Shown here: in pieces, positions 1-9,817 of the stretch
Numbering within the stretch: the first letter of the stretch is position 1
Layout of the letters: each line of letters begins with the position of its first letter
Origin: Vibrio sp. HB236076
GTDB lineage: Bacteria; Pseudomonadota; Gammaproteobacteria; Enterobacterales; Vibrionaceae
Assembly: GCF_040957575.1 (NCBI RefSeq)
Contig: NZ_CP162601.1
Coordinates: 620,001 to 684,000 of the forward strand
Direction of reading: 5' to 3'
Length of the DNA stretch: 64,000 nucleotides
Program-made: the position numbers and the translations under genes
The notes under the pieces: model-generated
Seen by the model: the letters and a program-made list of their open reading frames with translations, nothing else
What the model was told of the DNA's origin: nothing
The model's database searches: none

Positions 1-519
1 GAAGGCGCTGCCGATGGTGCTGGCTTGGGTATTCGCTTCTTGAAGCACCTTGAGCGTTGTCGCGTGCTTTTACATATGATCGACATCATGCCGATCGATC
101 AAAGCGATCCGGCGCAAAATGCGTTGACCATTATTGATGAGCTTGAGCAGTACAGTGAAAAATTGGCCAATAAACCCCGCTGGTTGGTGTTTAACAAGGT
201 CGATTTGATGCCGGAAGACGAAGTGGACGCGAAGATCCAAGAGATCCTAGAAGCGTTGGCGTGGGAAGGCGATTACTACAAGATCTCGGCGGTTAACAAG
301 CAAGGTACGCAAGAGCTTTGCTACAAATTAGCCGACTTTATGGAGCAAATGCCGCGCGAGAGCGAGGAGCAGAGCGAAGAAGAGAAAGTCGACTTCATGT
401 GGGACGATTACCACAAAGACGCCATGTCTGGTAACAATGTCATCACCGAAGACGATGACGATTGGGATGATTGGGACGACGAAGAAGACGATGGTCACGT
501 TATATACGTTCGTGATTAA
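1..519 (+). CDS. obgE: GTPase ObgE/CgtA, C-terminal part (5' end outside window)
   Basis: This is the distal part of the essential ribosome-associated GTPase Obg, which acts in 50S subunit maturation and stress signalling. The gene enters from the left edge, so its start, the Gly-rich Obg fold and the first G motif are missing. The visible 172 codons begin inside the G domain ([13 protein letters not shown]), carry the NKVD guanine-specificity motif near base 193 and the SAVNKQG loop near base 289, and end in the Asp/Glu-rich tail ([14 protein letters not shown]) usual for gammaproteobacterial ObgE. A strong intrinsic terminator follows 41 bases after the stop, so the gene closes its transcription unit. 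Identification is secure. Confidence 0.96.
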   Translation, partial: EGAADGAGLGIRFLKHLERCRVLLHMIDIMPIDQSDPAQNALTIIDELEQYSEKLANKPRWLVFNKVDLMPEDEVDAKIQEILEALAWEGDYYKISAVNKQGTQELCYKLADFMEQMPRESEEQSEEEKVDFMWDDYHKDAMSGNNVITEDDDDWDDWDDEEDDGHVIYVRD

Positions 520-560
520 TCATCGGCTTGTGATCGCATCCGAGTAACCTTATATTGATT

Positions 561-591
561 AGCCGCAAGCTTAGGTTTGCGGCTTTTTTTT
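561..591 (+). terminator. Intrinsic terminator of obgE
   Basis: The arms AGCCGCAA and TTGCGGCT form a hairpin with a short loop, followed directly by a run of eight T. It lies between the obgE stop and yjjP. Confidence 0.9.
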
Positions 592-691
592 ATAGTTAAA
601 TCGCGACATCATGAGACAGGGAAAGGCCGTGTTGCTATGCTATTGTGTTTCCCTCTTTTGGCTTAGTTAAGATAATAAGGTAATCATCAAC

Positions 692-1459
692 ATGTTTAGC
701 AAGCAGCGAGCCATTTCTCGTTTGATTGCCCAAGCGGGGCAGAGGTTACTTGCTCATGGGGCAGAGAGTACCCTGGTCAGTGATATTATGCGTCGTATGG
801 GCGCGGCATGTGGCATTGAGGATGTTGAAATTGCTTTGTCTGCCAATGCCTTAGTCGTGACGACTCGCATTGATGATCACTGTGTGACCACGACGAGAAG
901 CTGTGCCGATCGCGGGATCAACATGCGTGTCGTGACTCAGATCCAACGCATCTGTATTATGATGGAAAAACAGCTTCTCGATCACGAGATGGCGCAGAAA
1001 AAGCTCAATGAGATCAGCCCTGAGCGTTACAATCGCTGGCTCGTTCTTGTCATGATCGGGGCATCTTGTGCTTGCTTTAGTCGTTTGGCAGGGGGAGATT
1101 GGCCAGTGTTTGCCATGACCTTTATCGCCTCGGCTGCCGGCATGTACGTCAGACAAGAAATTGCCCATCGTCACTTTAACCCCTTACTCAACTTTGCCAT
1201 CACGGCGTTTGTTACCACCTTGGTATCCGCGCAGGCGGTGATGCTGGACATTGGCAATCAACCGACCATAGTGATGGCCTCATCGGTGTTGATGCTGGTG
1301 CCGGGTTTTCCCTTAATTAACGCGGTGGCTGATATGCTAAAAGGTCACATTAATATGGGCATCGCTCGTTTCGTTATGGCCACTTTACTGACCTTAGCCA
1401 CCAGTTTGGGCATTGTTGGTGCGATGAGTTTAACCGGTGTGTGGAGTTGGATGGGGTAA
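692..1459 (+). CDS. yjjP: Threonine/serine exporter family, large subunit (YjjP, DUF1212)
   Basis: This 255-residue inner-membrane protein belongs to the ThrE/DUF1212 family. In E. coli the YjjP/YjjB pair has been linked to export of C4 compounds such as succinate; related ThrE proteins export threonine and serine. The first 110 residues are a soluble domain (AHGAESTLVSDIMRRMG), followed by about five hydrophobic segments from residue 115 on (WLVLVMIGASCACFSRLAGG and later). The ATG follows an AATAAGG stretch. The small subunit starts 7 bases after the stop, so the two are surely co-transcribed. The family call is firm; the substrate here is not known. Confidence 0.9.
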   Translation: MFSKQRAISRLIAQAGQRLLAHGAESTLVSDIMRRMGAACGIEDVEIALSANALVVTTRIDDHCVTTTRSCADRGINMRVVTQIQRICIMMEKQLLDHEMAQKKLNEISPERYNRWLVLVMIGASCACFSRLAGGDWPVFAMTFIASAAGMYVRQEIAHRHFNPLLNFAITAFVTTLVSAQAVMLDIGNQPTIVMASSVLMLVPGFPLINAVADMLKGHINMGIARFVMATLLTLATSLGIVGAMSLTGVWSWMG

Positions 1460-1466
1460 AAACACG

Positions 1467-1931
1467 ATGGAATTATTGTTAGGATTACTCAATGATATGG
1501 TGTTTGCCGCGGTGCCTGCGGTAGGCTTTGCCATGGTGTTTAACGTACCGCTGCAGGCGCTGAAGTTGTGCGCCATTGGCGGTGCACTTGGCCACGGTAC
1601 GCGTTATGTGTTAATGAATACCGGGATCCCGATCGAGTGGGCCACCTTTTTTGCCGCTACCTTGGTGAGCCTACTGGGCGTTTATTGGTCTCAACGACTT
1701 TTGGCCCACCCCAAGGTGGTGACGGTCGCGGCTTTGATACCGATGTTTCCCGGTGTGTTTGCTTTTAAAGCCATGATCGCTTTAGTGGAAATCAATCGCG
1801 CGGGCTATACGCCAGAGCTGATGGCGATAGGCATGGAGAACTTTATTAAGGCCATGTTTATTATCGCGGGCTTGGCGATAGGGTTGGCGGTGCCTGGGCT
1901 GCTGTTTTACCGCCGTAAACCGATTGTATAG
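1467..1931 (+). CDS. yjjB: Threonine/serine exporter family, small subunit (YjjB, DUF3815)
   Basis: A 154-residue protein made almost wholly of membrane segments, matching the short YjjB/ThrE_2 half that pairs with YjjP. It has the family's conserved core in ALGHGTRYVLMNTGIPIEWATF and the loop LIPMFPGVFAFKAM. I chose the ATG at 1467 because it opens on MELLLGLLNDMVFA, typical of the family; a longer frame back to 1437 would overlap the yjjP end. It sits 7 bases behind yjjP and 35 bases ahead of folA, so some folA transcription may come from this operon. Confidence 0.88.
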   Translation: MELLLGLLNDMVFAAVPAVGFAMVFNVPLQALKLCAIGGALGHGTRYVLMNTGIPIEWATFFAATLVSLLGVYWSQRLLAHPKVVTVAALIPMFPGVFAFKAMIALVEINRAGYTPELMAIGMENFIKAMFIIAGLAIGLAVPGLLFYRRKPIV

Positions 1932-1966
1932 TTCGACATCAACCCCTCGGAAGTTTAGGATAAATA

Positions 1967-2467
1967 ATGAAAATCAGTTTGATCGCCGCAATGGCAAACG
2001 ATCGCGTTATCGGTCTCGACAACCAGATGCCATGGCATTTACCGGCCGATTTTAAATGGTTTAAATCGCGCACATTAGACAAGCCGATTGTGATGGGGCG
2101 CAAAACCTTTGAATCGATTGGCCGGCCGTTACCTGGGCGACGCAACATAGTGATCAGCCGCGACCCACAAAAACAGATCCAAGGGGTAGAAGTCGTGGCT
2201 TCAACTCAACAAGCACTTGAGCTGGTTAAAGATGCTGAAGAAGTGATGATCATTGGAGGCGGCACAATTTATCAAGCCTTCTTACCGCTGGCGACCCATT
2301 TGTATTTGACGCATGTTGAGGCCAGTGTCGATGGCGATACTTATTTTCCCGATTGGGGCGAAGGTTGGCAGGTGATCGAACAAGATCAACACGACGCCGA
2401 TGAGCGCAATCAATATGCCATGCGCTTTGAGATCCTATCTCGTACAACGAGTGAGTCATCGCAATAG
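1967..2467 (+). CDS. folA: Dihydrofolate reductase
   Basis: This enzyme reduces 7,8-dihydrofolate to tetrahydrofolate with NADPH in the cytoplasm and is the target of trimethoprim. The 166-residue chain has the standard chromosomal layout: ISLIAAMANDRVIG at the N-terminus, the Met20-type loop with MPWHLPADFKWF where Asp28 is the catalytic acid, IVMGRKTFESIG for NADPH binding, and the IGGGTIY phosphate loop. It is slightly longer than the 159-residue E. coli enzyme because of a polar C-terminal tail. An AGGAT stretch lies before the ATG. Its terminator is built into the antisense of the apaH 3' end. Confidence 0.97.
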   Translation: MKISLIAAMANDRVIGLDNQMPWHLPADFKWFKSRTLDKPIVMGRKTFESIGRPLPGRRNIVISRDPQKQIQGVEVVASTQQALELVKDAEEVMIIGGGTIYQAFLPLATHLYLTHVEASVDGDTYFPDWGEGWQVIEQDQHDADERNQYAMRFEILSRTTSESSQ

Positions 2468-2524
2468 GGATTCACTCGTAAAGCGCATTAGTTGCCATGT
2501 TGAACACCACATGTTGACGGCTTT

Positions 2525-3334
2525 TTAACCCTCTATGGCGGGCTGCTGATAGAGGGTTTTTGTTTCCCAGTGTAGCAGGGTTAAGCAGTTACCCCACACA
2601 CAGCCGGTGTCGAGACCGATTTCTTGCTGGCCGTGATGACCTTCGAGCGCCGCCCAGTGGCCAAATAACACCGGTTTGCTTAGCGGTATGCGCTGCGGGT
2701 AATCAAACCAGGGCATTAAGGCTTGGTCTGTCAGTTGCTCGGGCGGCAGTTTACACGCCATATCCAAAGCGCCGTTTGTGGTGACAAAGCGCATACGGGT
2801 AAAGGCATTTATGATGTAACGATAGCGCTCAATGCCAGTTAATGAAGCCTGCCACTGATCCGGTTGGTCTTGGTACATATGCTCAATGAGCCAAGGCCAA
2901 TCGTCGCTGCACAGCACTTGTTCGACCTCACGGGCACAGCGCCTAGCGGTGTCTAAATCCCATGCAGGAGAAATGCCGGCGTGGGTCATGACAAACTCGG
3001 GGTGTTCTTGTAACAGAGGTTGTTGACGCAGCCAATTGAGTAAACCATCGCGATCATAGGCGTCGAGAATTGGGGCGGTTTTGTCTTTCTTTTTTGCTTT
3101 AAACAGGCCAAGGGCGGTGGCGAGCAAATGCAGATCGTGATTGCCCAGCACCGTACGCACACTGTCTTTGATGCTGTAGACGTAGCGCAGCGTTTCCAGC
3201 GATTGCGGGCCACGGGCGACGAGATCCCCGGCCAGCCAAAGGGTATCTTGTTGTGGATCAAAATTAACCTGTGCTAATAGGGCGCGAAATTCAGCATAAC
3301 AGCCTTGAATATCGCCGATAATGTAATTTGCCAT
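2525..3334 (-). CDS. apaH: Symmetrical bis(5'-nucleosyl)-tetraphosphatase
   Basis: ApaH cleaves diadenosine tetraphosphate to two ADP and also removes Np4 caps from RNA. The 269-residue chain shows the metallophosphatase signature: GDIQG at residues 7-11, GDLVARGP from 36, GNHD at 64-67 and THAGISP further on. It is the last gene of the leftward lptD-surA-pdxA-rsmA-apaG-apaH operon, 25 bases after apaG, as in E. coli. The C-terminal codons double as the folA terminator on the other strand. Identification is secure. Confidence 0.96.
   Translation of the reverse strand: MANYIIGDIQGCYAEFRALLAQVNFDPQQDTLWLAGDLVARGPQSLETLRYVYSIKDSVRTVLGNHDLHLLATALGLFKAKKKDKTAPILDAYDRDGLLNWLRQQPLLQEHPEFVMTHAGISPAWDLDTARRCAREVEQVLCSDDWPWLIEHMYQDQPDQWQASLTGIERYRYIINAFTRMRFVTTNGALDMACKLPPEQLTDQALMPWFDYPQRIPLSKPVLFGHWAALEGHHGQQEIGLDTGCVWGNCLTLLHWETKTLYQQPAIEG
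2527..2563 (+). terminator. Intrinsic terminator of folA, inside the apaH 3' end
   Basis: The arms AACCCTCTAT (2527-2536) and ATAGAGGGTT (2549-2558) form a perfect 10-bp stem with a 12-base loop followed by T residues on the + strand. On the - strand the same bases encode the last residues of ApaH, and there is no T-run in that direction. Confidence 0.85.
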
Positions 3335-3359
3335 AACGTGCTAATGCTTTGCCTTCGGA

Positions 3360-3740
3360 TTAATTTAAAATGTTGGGAATGGCGAGACGAAACGCCTCAA
3401 TCTCTGCCGTGAAAGGCCGATTGTGGTCGTCGTGCATGATGTAGTGTCCCTGCATGGCGCCGACCGGGGTTTCTATCGCGGTGCCGCTGCTGTAGGAGTA
3501 TTCATCACCGGGTAAAATCACCGGTTGTTTGCCGACCACCCCATTGCCCTCTACTGAGATTTGTTTGCCATTGGCATCGGTGATCAGCCAGCGACGACTG
3601 ATCAGCTGTACGCGCTGTTGGCTGAGGTTTTTGATGGTAATAAAGTAGGCAAACACATAGTGCTTACTGTCTGGGTTGGATTGTTCGGGGATGTATCTCG
3701 TTTGTACTTGTACCTTGATGCAAGGTTGTGGGCATTCCAT
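3360..3740 (-). CDS. apaG: ApaG protein
   Basis: A 126-residue protein with a single fibronectin-like beta domain, the size of the family. It belongs to the conserved rsmA-apaG-apaH cluster; its biochemical role is not settled. Typical features are [28 protein letters not shown] and [19 protein letters not shown] near the middle, and GAMQGHY towards the end. I chose the ATG at 3740, which has AGGAG just upstream; the frame is open further back into the rsmA 3' end, but those residues look random. A hairpin with T-runs on both strands lies between rsmA and this gene. Confidence 0.94.
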   Translation of the reverse strand: MECPQPCIKVQVQTRYIPEQSNPDSKHYVFAYFITIKNLSQQRVQLISRRWLITDANGKQISVEGNGVVGKQPVILPGDEYSYSSGTAIETPVGAMQGHYIMHDDHNRPFTAEIEAFRLAIPNILN

Positions 3741-3791
3741 AACCGCTCCTTTGACATTGTGGTAAAGACTAAGAAAGTAGTAAAAACCAAG

Positions 3792-3817
3792 AAAAAGGCG
3801 CCCGTGGGCACCTTTTT
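3792..3817 (-). terminator. Hairpin between rsmA and apaG (terminator-like)
   Basis: An A/T-flanked inverted repeat (AAAAAGGCGCCC with GGGCACCTTTTT, one mismatch) sits in the 83-base rsmA-apaG gap. It has T-runs on both strands, so it may partly stop the operon or lower apaGH expression; full termination is unlikely given the conserved operon. Confidence 0.6.
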
Positions 3818-3823
3818 GAGTGA

Positions 3824-4627
3824 TTAATGTTGTTTGTCTAACCAGTTCGCCATGGCGACAAATTGCTCCAGTGTTAATGATTCCGGGCGCATGCTGGTGT
3901 CGATACCCAGGCCTTCGAGTGTCTCTTGCGACATCAAGCCTTTGTAGCAATTGCGCACGGTTTTGCGCCTTTGGTTGAAACCTTCGCGGCACACGCGCTC
4001 TAGCCAAGTGAGGCTCGTGGTTGGGTGTGGCAAGGTTTCATAAGGCACTAAACGCACTACAGCTGAGTCGACTTTTGGCGGTGGCACAAACGCGGTCGGT
4101 GGCACTTCTAGAACCGGTACCACTTTGCAAAAGTACTGCGCCATAACAGTCAGGCGACCATAGGCTTTGGAGCCCGGGCCGGCCGCCAAGCGATTGACGA
4201 CTTCTTTTTGCAGCATGAAGTGCATGTCTTCAATGTGCTGATGGTATTCAAACAAGTGAAACATCAAAGGCGTTGAAATGTTGTACGGCAAGTTGCCAAA
4301 TACACGCAGTTTGTTGCCTTCTTGCACCAACTGGGAAAAGTCGAACTTCATCGCATCCCCTTCGTGGATGGTCAGCTTGTCGGCCAATTCTGGATGGTGG
4401 CGTAAACGCTCGGCGAGGTCGCGATCCAATTCGATGACGGAAAATTTATCGACTTCGCGGCCAACAGGTTCAGTCAAGGCGCCAAGACCTGGGCCAATCT
4501 CCAACAGATTTTGCCCGGGCAGGGGGTTAATTGCCGATACGATGCCGTCGATAACGTACGGATCGTTTAAAAAGTTTTGACCAAAACGTTTACGCGCTTT
4601 GTGTCCGAGATGGACATCATTTCTCAT
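3824..4627 (-). CDS. rsmA: 16S rRNA (adenine1518-N6/adenine1519-N6)-dimethyltransferase
   Basis: RsmA (KsgA) dimethylates two adjacent adenines in the helix 45 loop of 16S rRNA late in 30S assembly; loss gives kasugamycin resistance. The 267-residue chain begins [19 protein letters not shown], has the SAM-binding loop [12 protein letters not shown] at 43-54 and the catalytic NLPYN motif at 112-116. The C-terminal helical domain holds [10 protein letters not shown]. Its ATG overlaps the pdxA stop by four bases (ATGA), so the two are translationally coupled. Identification is secure. Confidence 0.97.
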   Translation of the reverse strand: MRNDVHLGHKARKRFGQNFLNDPYVIDGIVSAINPLPGQNLLEIGPGLGALTEPVGREVDKFSVIELDRDLAERLRHHPELADKLTIHEGDAMKFDFSQLVQEGNKLRVFGNLPYNISTPLMFHLFEYHQHIEDMHFMLQKEVVNRLAAGPGSKAYGRLTVMAQYFCKVVPVLEVPPTAFVPPPKVDSAVVRLVPYETLPHPTTSLTWLERVCREGFNQRRKTVRNCYKGLMSQETLEGLGIDTSMRPESLTLEQFVAMANWLDKQH

Positions 4628-5634
4628 TGTTTATTCTCTACCAGTTCGATTGCGTGACGCAGTGCCGTATGGAAACTTCCTGTATCAGCTTGACCTGTTC
4701 CCGCTAAGTCCAGTGCGGTGCCATGGTCTACGGAGGTGCGAATAAAAGGCAATCCCAAGGTGATGTTCACCGAGCGACCAAAGCCTTTGTACTTGAGTAC
4801 CGGTAAGACTTGGTCGTGATACATGCCTAAAATCACATCAGCGTCTTGTAAATATTTGTGATTGAAAATGGTATCGGCCGGCAATGGACCGACGAGGTGA
4901 TAGCCTTTTTCATCACGAAGTTGTTGTAATGTTGGTGTGATGGTGTCGATTTCTTCGAAACCGAGGCAGCCATCTTCACCGGCGTGCGGATTGAGTCCAC
5001 ACACGTAAATCTTGGGCTCGCGCAAGGCGAACTTTTCCACCATATCTCGATGCAAAATATCGATGATGGCGGTGAGCCGCTCTTTGGTCACGGCTTTCGA
5101 TACGTACGCCAGAGGGATGTGCGTAGTGACTAACGCCACTCTTAATCCTTCGGTTGCCAGCATCATGACGACCAGCGGGGTATTGGACTGCTCGGCAAAA
5201 AACTCGGTATGGCCGCTAAAGGCAACGCCCGAACGATTGATCACCCCTTTGTGCACTGGACCGGTGACAATAGCATCAAATTCGCCATTCATACAGCCTT
5301 GGGCGGCGTATTCTAGCGTTTTTAACACGTATCCGCCATTGGCTTCATTCAATTGACCCGTGGTACAAGGCTCGGCCATCGCGATGTGCGCCACTTGTAG
5401 GGTGCCCGCTTGCTGTGGTTTGGCGGCTTGGTTGGGATCGTAATCCAGCAAAGAGACCGAAATACCGAGTTGGTCGGCGCGCTCGGCCAGCAATTGTTTG
5501 TCGGCACACACGACCACTTGGTGTGGCCAGTCTTGTTTTGACAGGTCGAGCACTAAGTCTGGGCCAATCCCCGCCGGTTCGCCTGCGGTGACGATAATGC
5601 GTTTGACTGAGGTTTGGGGGTTAGCTAATACCAT
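4624..5634 (-). CDS. pdxA: 4-hydroxythreonine-4-phosphate dehydrogenase
   Basis: PdxA oxidises 4-phosphohydroxy-L-threonine with NAD in the vitamin B6 (pyridoxal phosphate) pathway. The 336-residue length matches the family. It shows [13 protein letters not shown] at the N-terminus, the metal-binding SGHTEFFAE and GMYHDQVLP segments, and a C-terminal [16 protein letters not shown] start at the ATG at 5634, which overlaps the surA stop (TAATG); an upstream in-frame start would lie inside surA and adds arginine-rich nonsense. Its end overlaps the rsmA start. Confidence 0.96.
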   Translation of the reverse strand: MVLANPQTSVKRIIVTAGEPAGIGPDLVLDLSKQDWPHQVVVCADKQLLAERADQLGISVSLLDYDPNQAAKPQQAGTLQVAHIAMAEPCTTGQLNEANGGYVLKTLEYAAQGCMNGEFDAIVTGPVHKGVINRSGVAFSGHTEFFAEQSNTPLVVMMLATEGLRVALVTTHIPLAYVSKAVTKERLTAIIDILHRDMVEKFALREPKIYVCGLNPHAGEDGCLGFEEIDTITPTLQQLRDEKGYHLVGPLPADTIFNHKYLQDADVILGMYHDQVLPVLKYKGFGRSVNITLGLPFIRTSVDHGTALDLAGTGQADTGSFHTALRHAIELVENKQ

Positions 5635-6911
5635 TATTCTTCGTCCGATCCAATGTTCTCGATATAGGCGCCGGCTTTGAGCTCTTGTGTCCAAGCGGTC
5701 GCTTCTTCGTTAAATTTGCGTCTAAACAACAATTGATAAGCGCGGTTTTTCATCGCCGATTCGGTTTTGTCGACTTGGCGGCGCTCGATCACTTGCACGA
5801 TGTGCCAGCCGTGTACGGTTTTAAACGGTTCGCTGATCTCACCCACCGGGAGCGTTTCGACTTGGTGTTTAAATTCTGGCACGTAAAGATCTGGGGTTTG
5901 CCAGCCTAGGTTGCCTTGTTTGGCGGCAGAGCCTGGGTCTTGGCTGTATTTACTCGCCAGTTGACCAAAACTCGCTTCGCCACTTTCGATTTCGCTGCGC
6001 AAGGTCTTCAGCTCTTTTTGCGCCCCTTGATCACTTAAAATGATGGTGGGTTTAATCAAAATATGACGGGCATTGACCTCGGTCACGGAGACGGTTTGCA
6101 GGCCTTTTATATCGGCAATTTTCAAAATGTGGTAGCCAACACCGCTGCGAAAAGGACCGATGATGGCCCCTTTACTCGGCAAGCTGATTTGATCGGCAAA
6201 GATGGTGGGCATTTCTTCTTTGCGCATCCAACCCCAATCGCCCCCTTCTAACGCTTTGGGACCTTTGGAGTAAGTGTAGGCGAGTTCTTTGAAGTTAGCG
6301 CCTTGCTCGAGCTTAGCCACCAAGTCTTCGGCTTTGGCTTCGACTTCGCTTTTGTTGGTTTCGTCTGCGCGCAGTTGAATGTGTTCAATGCGGTATTGGA
6401 CGGTTTTATCGCTCTCTTCACTCATCACTTTGGCCAGGCTATCGACTTCGGCGGGAATGATATTGATGCGGCGGCGAACCAAGGCATTACGCGCTTCGTT
6501 GGCTTCGACTTCCCGGCGCACTTGTTGGCGAAACTCGCGGGTGCTGATCCCGGCGTCATTGAGCTCTTGTAACAATTGCGGCACGCTTTTGTCGTTGTTT
6601 TCAGCGATCGAGGCGATGGCTTTGTCGAGATCTTGATCGTCGATACTCACGCCAATGCGTTTGGCTTCTTGCGCTTGTAACGTGTCGAGAACCAGTTTGT
6701 CCTGAACTTGTTCGCGCAGCACCGAGAGGGCTGGCAAGGATTGATTTTGCTCTCTGGCATTGACTTGCAGCAATTTTAGCGAGGTGTCGATATCACTTTG
6801 GAGTACGACCCCATCATTGACGACGACCGCAACGCGATCGAGTTCTTGCGGGGCGGCGAAAGCGCCAAAAGAGCACGCAAGGGATAAAAGCAGCAATTTG
6901 GTTATTTTCAT
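5634..6911 (-). CDS. surA: Periplasmic chaperone / peptidyl-prolyl isomerase SurA
   Basis: SurA escorts unfolded outer-membrane proteins, including LptD, across the periplasm to the BAM complex. The 425-residue precursor has a signal peptide ([19 protein letters not shown], cut near residue 19), an N-terminal chaperone domain of about 150 residues, and two parvulin domains near residues 170-270 and 280-380, the second with HILIKPT and GWHIVQVIE. It lies 57 bases after lptD, and its stop overlaps the pdxA start. The order lptD-surA-pdxA-rsmA is the enterobacterial and Vibrio standard. Confidence 0.96.
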   Translation of the reverse strand: MKITKLLLLSLACSFGAFAAPQELDRVAVVVNDGVVLQSDIDTSLKLLQVNAREQNQSLPALSVLREQVQDKLVLDTLQAQEAKRIGVSIDDQDLDKAIASIAENNDKSVPQLLQELNDAGISTREFRQQVRREVEANEARNALVRRRINIIPAEVDSLAKVMSEESDKTVQYRIEHIQLRADETNKSEVEAKAEDLVAKLEQGANFKELAYTYSKGPKALEGGDWGWMRKEEMPTIFADQISLPSKGAIIGPFRSGVGYHILKIADIKGLQTVSVTEVNARHILIKPTIILSDQGAQKELKTLRSEIESGEASFGQLASKYSQDPGSAAKQGNLGWQTPDLYVPEFKHQVETLPVGEISEPFKTVHGWHIVQVIERRQVDKTESAMKNRAYQLLFRRKFNEEATAWTQELKAGAYIENIGSDEE

Positions 6912-6968
6912 TGAGTCTTCCCATTACTTCTTGGGTGGCATTGGCCATCTTTGCCAATGGTTAAAAAA

Positions 6969-9275
6969 TTAGTTACTGAGATAAAACGGTCGGCCGTATT
7001 CGATAGACATGTCCGAATCGTCGAGCATTTTCTGAGCACTTTCGTTGCGTTTGTTGGTGGCAAAGCCTTGGATACCAAAGTTGATACCCACATTGTTGTC
7101 GTATTCCGCGTGGCTGGTTCCGCCGACGGTGTCGCCATCCCAACCGGTGAGCTGTTTCGAATAAGACACCGTCATGTACCAGCAGTCAGAGCTGTATTTG
7201 ACGCTGGCGAGCCATTCCATACTGACGTGCTCGGTCGTGTCGTAGTAGTACTGACCGGCGGTCGACCAGCGGTTGGTGATTTGGTAAGTGCCCACTAAGC
7301 CCGCTTGCGAAATACCGTCACTGGTGATGGTGGAGTAATCGTCATAGCTGAGGTTGTCTTCGATGTAATCGAGACTGACGTAGCGGTAGTTGGCCTGCAC
7401 AAACCCCTTGGGCATTTGGTATTCAATGGTGCTGTTGGCGAGCTGCATGGCTCGGCCGTCGACGTCGTATTGAACACCGCCGTGGTAGAACAAGTTATCG
7501 CTGAAGTTGAAATCCGCTTCGACCGCCCAAGAAGAGTAGCTTGATGCGTCATCATCGTCGGTGATCTTGGTGTCTTTGTCGATGTAGTAAATTTGACCAA
7601 AGGCGATATTCGCTCGCTCTTTGTAGTCGCTGTCGTAAAAACGGGTTGTGGCACCGTAGCTGACTTGATTTGCAGCGGCGATCTTGTCGATACTGCTGTA
7701 TTTGCGATCGCGAAACAGGCCGTAATAATCGGTTTGCAAAATGGTGGTATCGTAGTTGTAAATGTCGCTTTGGTCGGTGTTTTTGATATACAAATACTGC
7801 ACTTGCGGTTCGAAACTTTGCGTGTAGCCACCAAACCAATCCAGCGGTCGCTCAAAGTAAATACCGGCATGGCTGCGAAACTCAGGGATGTTGCGCGTCA
7901 CTTCGCTGCTAAGCTCGCCCTGGAGCGTACTATCAGTGATGTTATCGATGTCTTGGTGATAGTAAGTACTTAAGTAGCGCGCTTCTGTGGTCCAGGTTGC
8001 CCAAGTGCTGTTGAGCGGAATGGTAAACCCAGGCTCGATGTGCAAACGCGTGGCGTCGGGTTGACTGGCATCGTCGATGATAAAGCGCGTCGCTTGCGAT
8101 TTGACGTCGAAATTGAGATGGCGAGTCAGGGGAACATAGTAGTTGTACGCCAACTGCGGCGCCATTTGATACGGTTCGGTATCATCTTCTAGCACTTGAA
8201 AGTCTTTCACTTTTAGCGCCGCATCCCAATTCGCACTGCGATAAGCGATGGTGCCAGATTGGGTCAAGTAACCTTCGTCGCGGCTGCCGATATCGGTTGA
8301 GAAGTCTTGAAAGTAATCGTTGTCGCTGACTTTCGAATAATCAACATCGAGGAGCCAGTGCTTGTCGAGAAGTCCTGAATGCTCAAATTGCATTGCCCAG
8401 CGGCGCTCATCGTCGTAGTTGCTGTCGGCGTTGATGATCTCACCGCTGATCTGCCCTTCGCCAAACGAGGAACTCAAGTAACGAAAATCGGCGTTGTATT
8501 TGACCCCGCGCTCTTGAATGTATTGGGTGGTGAAGGTCAAATCTAAATTAGGGGCGATGTTCCAATAATAGGGAACTTCAGTTTCAAAGCCGTCGTCGGA
8601 GCCATAAGACACCGAAGGGAATAAAAATCCGGACTTGCGCGTTTCGCCAATCGGCAAGGTCAAATAAGGGAAATAGGCGACCGGGACATTTAAAATTTCA
8701 AAACGCGGGTTGATCAAGGTCGCCATTTCTTCGTCTTGATCCACTTTGATGTCGGAGGCGACCAAGCGCCATGAGTCATCGCCTTCTGGGCAAGAGGTGA
8801 TAGAGCCATCTTCCAGTTCGTACATGGCTTGGCCTGTCTTGGCGATGTAGGCGGCTTCCCCGCGGCCTTGCTGACAGGTGAATTGGTATTGGGTGTTCTC
8901 TAGTGAAAACGTGTCGTCGTTGAGATTATTGGTGACCTTGTCCGAGGTGGCTTCTACATTGCCATCGGTCATTTTTACGTTGCCTTCAGCCACTGCGACG
9001 TTGTCTTGTTGGTGCAAGGTCATGGTATCGGCGGCAATGGACTTTTTGCCCTGTGTCACTTTGACGTTACCTGAATAAACCGCTTTGTCGCCATTGACGG
9101 CTTCGAGTTTATCGGAGGTGATCACCACTTCTTGGTTGAGATCATCGCTACTACTCGAGGTCGACTGAGTGGATTTCATCGTGTTTGAGTCTTTAGAAGA
9201 CTCAGCGTGGGTTGCAGGCACGAACAAGGCGTAGCTTATTGAGGCCGCTAATACTGTGCGGGTAAATTGTCGCAT
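6969..9275 (-). CDS. lptD: LPS-assembly outer-membrane protein LptD
   Basis: LptD is the beta-barrel that, with LptE, inserts lipopolysaccharide in the outer leaflet. From the ATG at 9275 (AGGAAA upstream) it gives 768 residues: a signal peptide ending near ATHA, an OstA/LptA-like beta-jellyroll domain (residues about 45-150, [20 protein letters not shown]), then a large barrel rich in Tyr and Asp. I see only three cysteines in the mature chain: QFTC, ITSC and SSDC near the end. The N-terminal Cys and the adjacent Cys pair known from E. coli are not both present, so the disulfide pattern must differ. An in-frame start 60 bases upstream is possible but has no good ribosome site. Confidence 0.95.
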   Translation of the reverse strand: MRQFTRTVLAASISYALFVPATHAESSKDSNTMKSTQSTSSSSDDLNQEVVITSDKLEAVNGDKAVYSGNVKVTQGKKSIAADTMTLHQQDNVAVAEGNVKMTDGNVEATSDKVTNNLNDDTFSLENTQYQFTCQQGRGEAAYIAKTGQAMYELEDGSITSCPEGDDSWRLVASDIKVDQDEEMATLINPRFEILNVPVAYFPYLTLPIGETRKSGFLFPSVSYGSDDGFETEVPYYWNIAPNLDLTFTTQYIQERGVKYNADFRYLSSSFGEGQISGEIINADSNYDDERRWAMQFEHSGLLDKHWLLDVDYSKVSDNDYFQDFSTDIGSRDEGYLTQSGTIAYRSANWDAALKVKDFQVLEDDTEPYQMAPQLAYNYYVPLTRHLNFDVKSQATRFIIDDASQPDATRLHIEPGFTIPLNSTWATWTTEARYLSTYYHQDIDNITDSTLQGELSSEVTRNIPEFRSHAGIYFERPLDWFGGYTQSFEPQVQYLYIKNTDQSDIYNYDTTILQTDYYGLFRDRKYSSIDKIAAANQVSYGATTRFYDSDYKERANIAFGQIYYIDKDTKITDDDDASSYSSWAVEADFNFSDNLFYHGGVQYDVDGRAMQLANSTIEYQMPKGFVQANYRYVSLDYIEDNLSYDDYSTITSDGISQAGLVGTYQITNRWSTAGQYYYDTTEHVSMEWLASVKYSSDCWYMTVSYSKQLTGWDGDTVGGTSHAEYDNNVGINFGIQGFATNKRNESAQKMLDDSDMSIEYGRPFYLSN

Positions 9276-9390
9276 TGGATTGAACTTTCCTGTGTCACTA
9301 CTGCTAGATGGCGAGATCTGCCAGATGGTTGTCATAATTATCCATGATAAAGGATTTCATTGCTATCGGCACTATAAACCCCATTTAATC

Positions 9391-9419
9391 ATTATCATTT
9401 GTTGTCCATAAAATCACAA
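9391..9419 (-). promoter_or_regulatory. Candidate sigma-70 promoter for lptD operon
   Basis: On the - strand TTGTGA and GATAAT are spaced by exactly 17 bases, about 115-145 bases upstream of the lptD ATG. No sigma-E type GGAACTT motif was found. Confidence 0.5.
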
Positions 9420-9743
9420 AGCACAGAAGTTAGAGGCGCATCACAAGCGGTGTTCGTGCTATGCTTTCTGCCTTGTTCTTTTGCCGGCGTTGGTCTGTCT
9501 AACGCCAGCATTGATACGTTGTCGCCTTGTGTTGTTTCTCTGGCGTCCATGGCTTGGCCAGTCTAGAGGCCGAAAGTCAGGCAAAAAAGAAAGTGTAACA
9601 AACTCAGTGTCAAGATTGTCATCTCGCTCGCCATCGCGATCAAAAAGCGGTATTCACTTTTGAATGAGTCAGTACTGCAACGCATTTTGACACTTTTTAC
9701 GGGTGCTGTGGTCTCTATGATCGGAAGCCATTGCGATGGCTCG

Positions 9744-9773
9744 TTGAACCATGGTTTGACACACGGCTAAAAT
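9744..9773 (+). promoter_or_regulatory. Candidate promoter for djlA
   Basis: TTGAAC and TAAAAT are separated by 18 bases, about 45-75 bases ahead of the djlA ATG. A nearby TTGACA at 9756 has no good -10 partner. Confidence 0.4.
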
Positions 9774-9817
9774 AAGACCGCAATAGGCGGAAAAAATTCA
9801 TTGATAGAGTAGGTAAG

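Larger units (their letters stand above)
9276..9817. other. Divergent intergenic region lptD/djlA
   Basis: This 542-base stretch separates the divergent lptD and djlA genes. It holds a candidate promoter for each (9391-9419 leftward, 9744-9773 rightward). Short open frames in it have no convincing start or composition, and I see no other structure. Confidence 0.6.

Noticed and set aside
6951..7973. Open frames antisense to lptD
   Set aside because: Several long frames run opposite the lptD 3' half, explained by its Tyr/Asp/Ser codon use; no independent evidence.
9336..9420. Fur box or sigma-E site upstream of lptD
   Set aside because: The ATGATAATGATTA sequence matches only part of a Fur site, and no sigma-E -35 motif is found.
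9481..9663. 60-codon frame in the lptD-djlA gap
   Set aside because: Arg/Ser/Leu-rich low-quality sequence without start signal.
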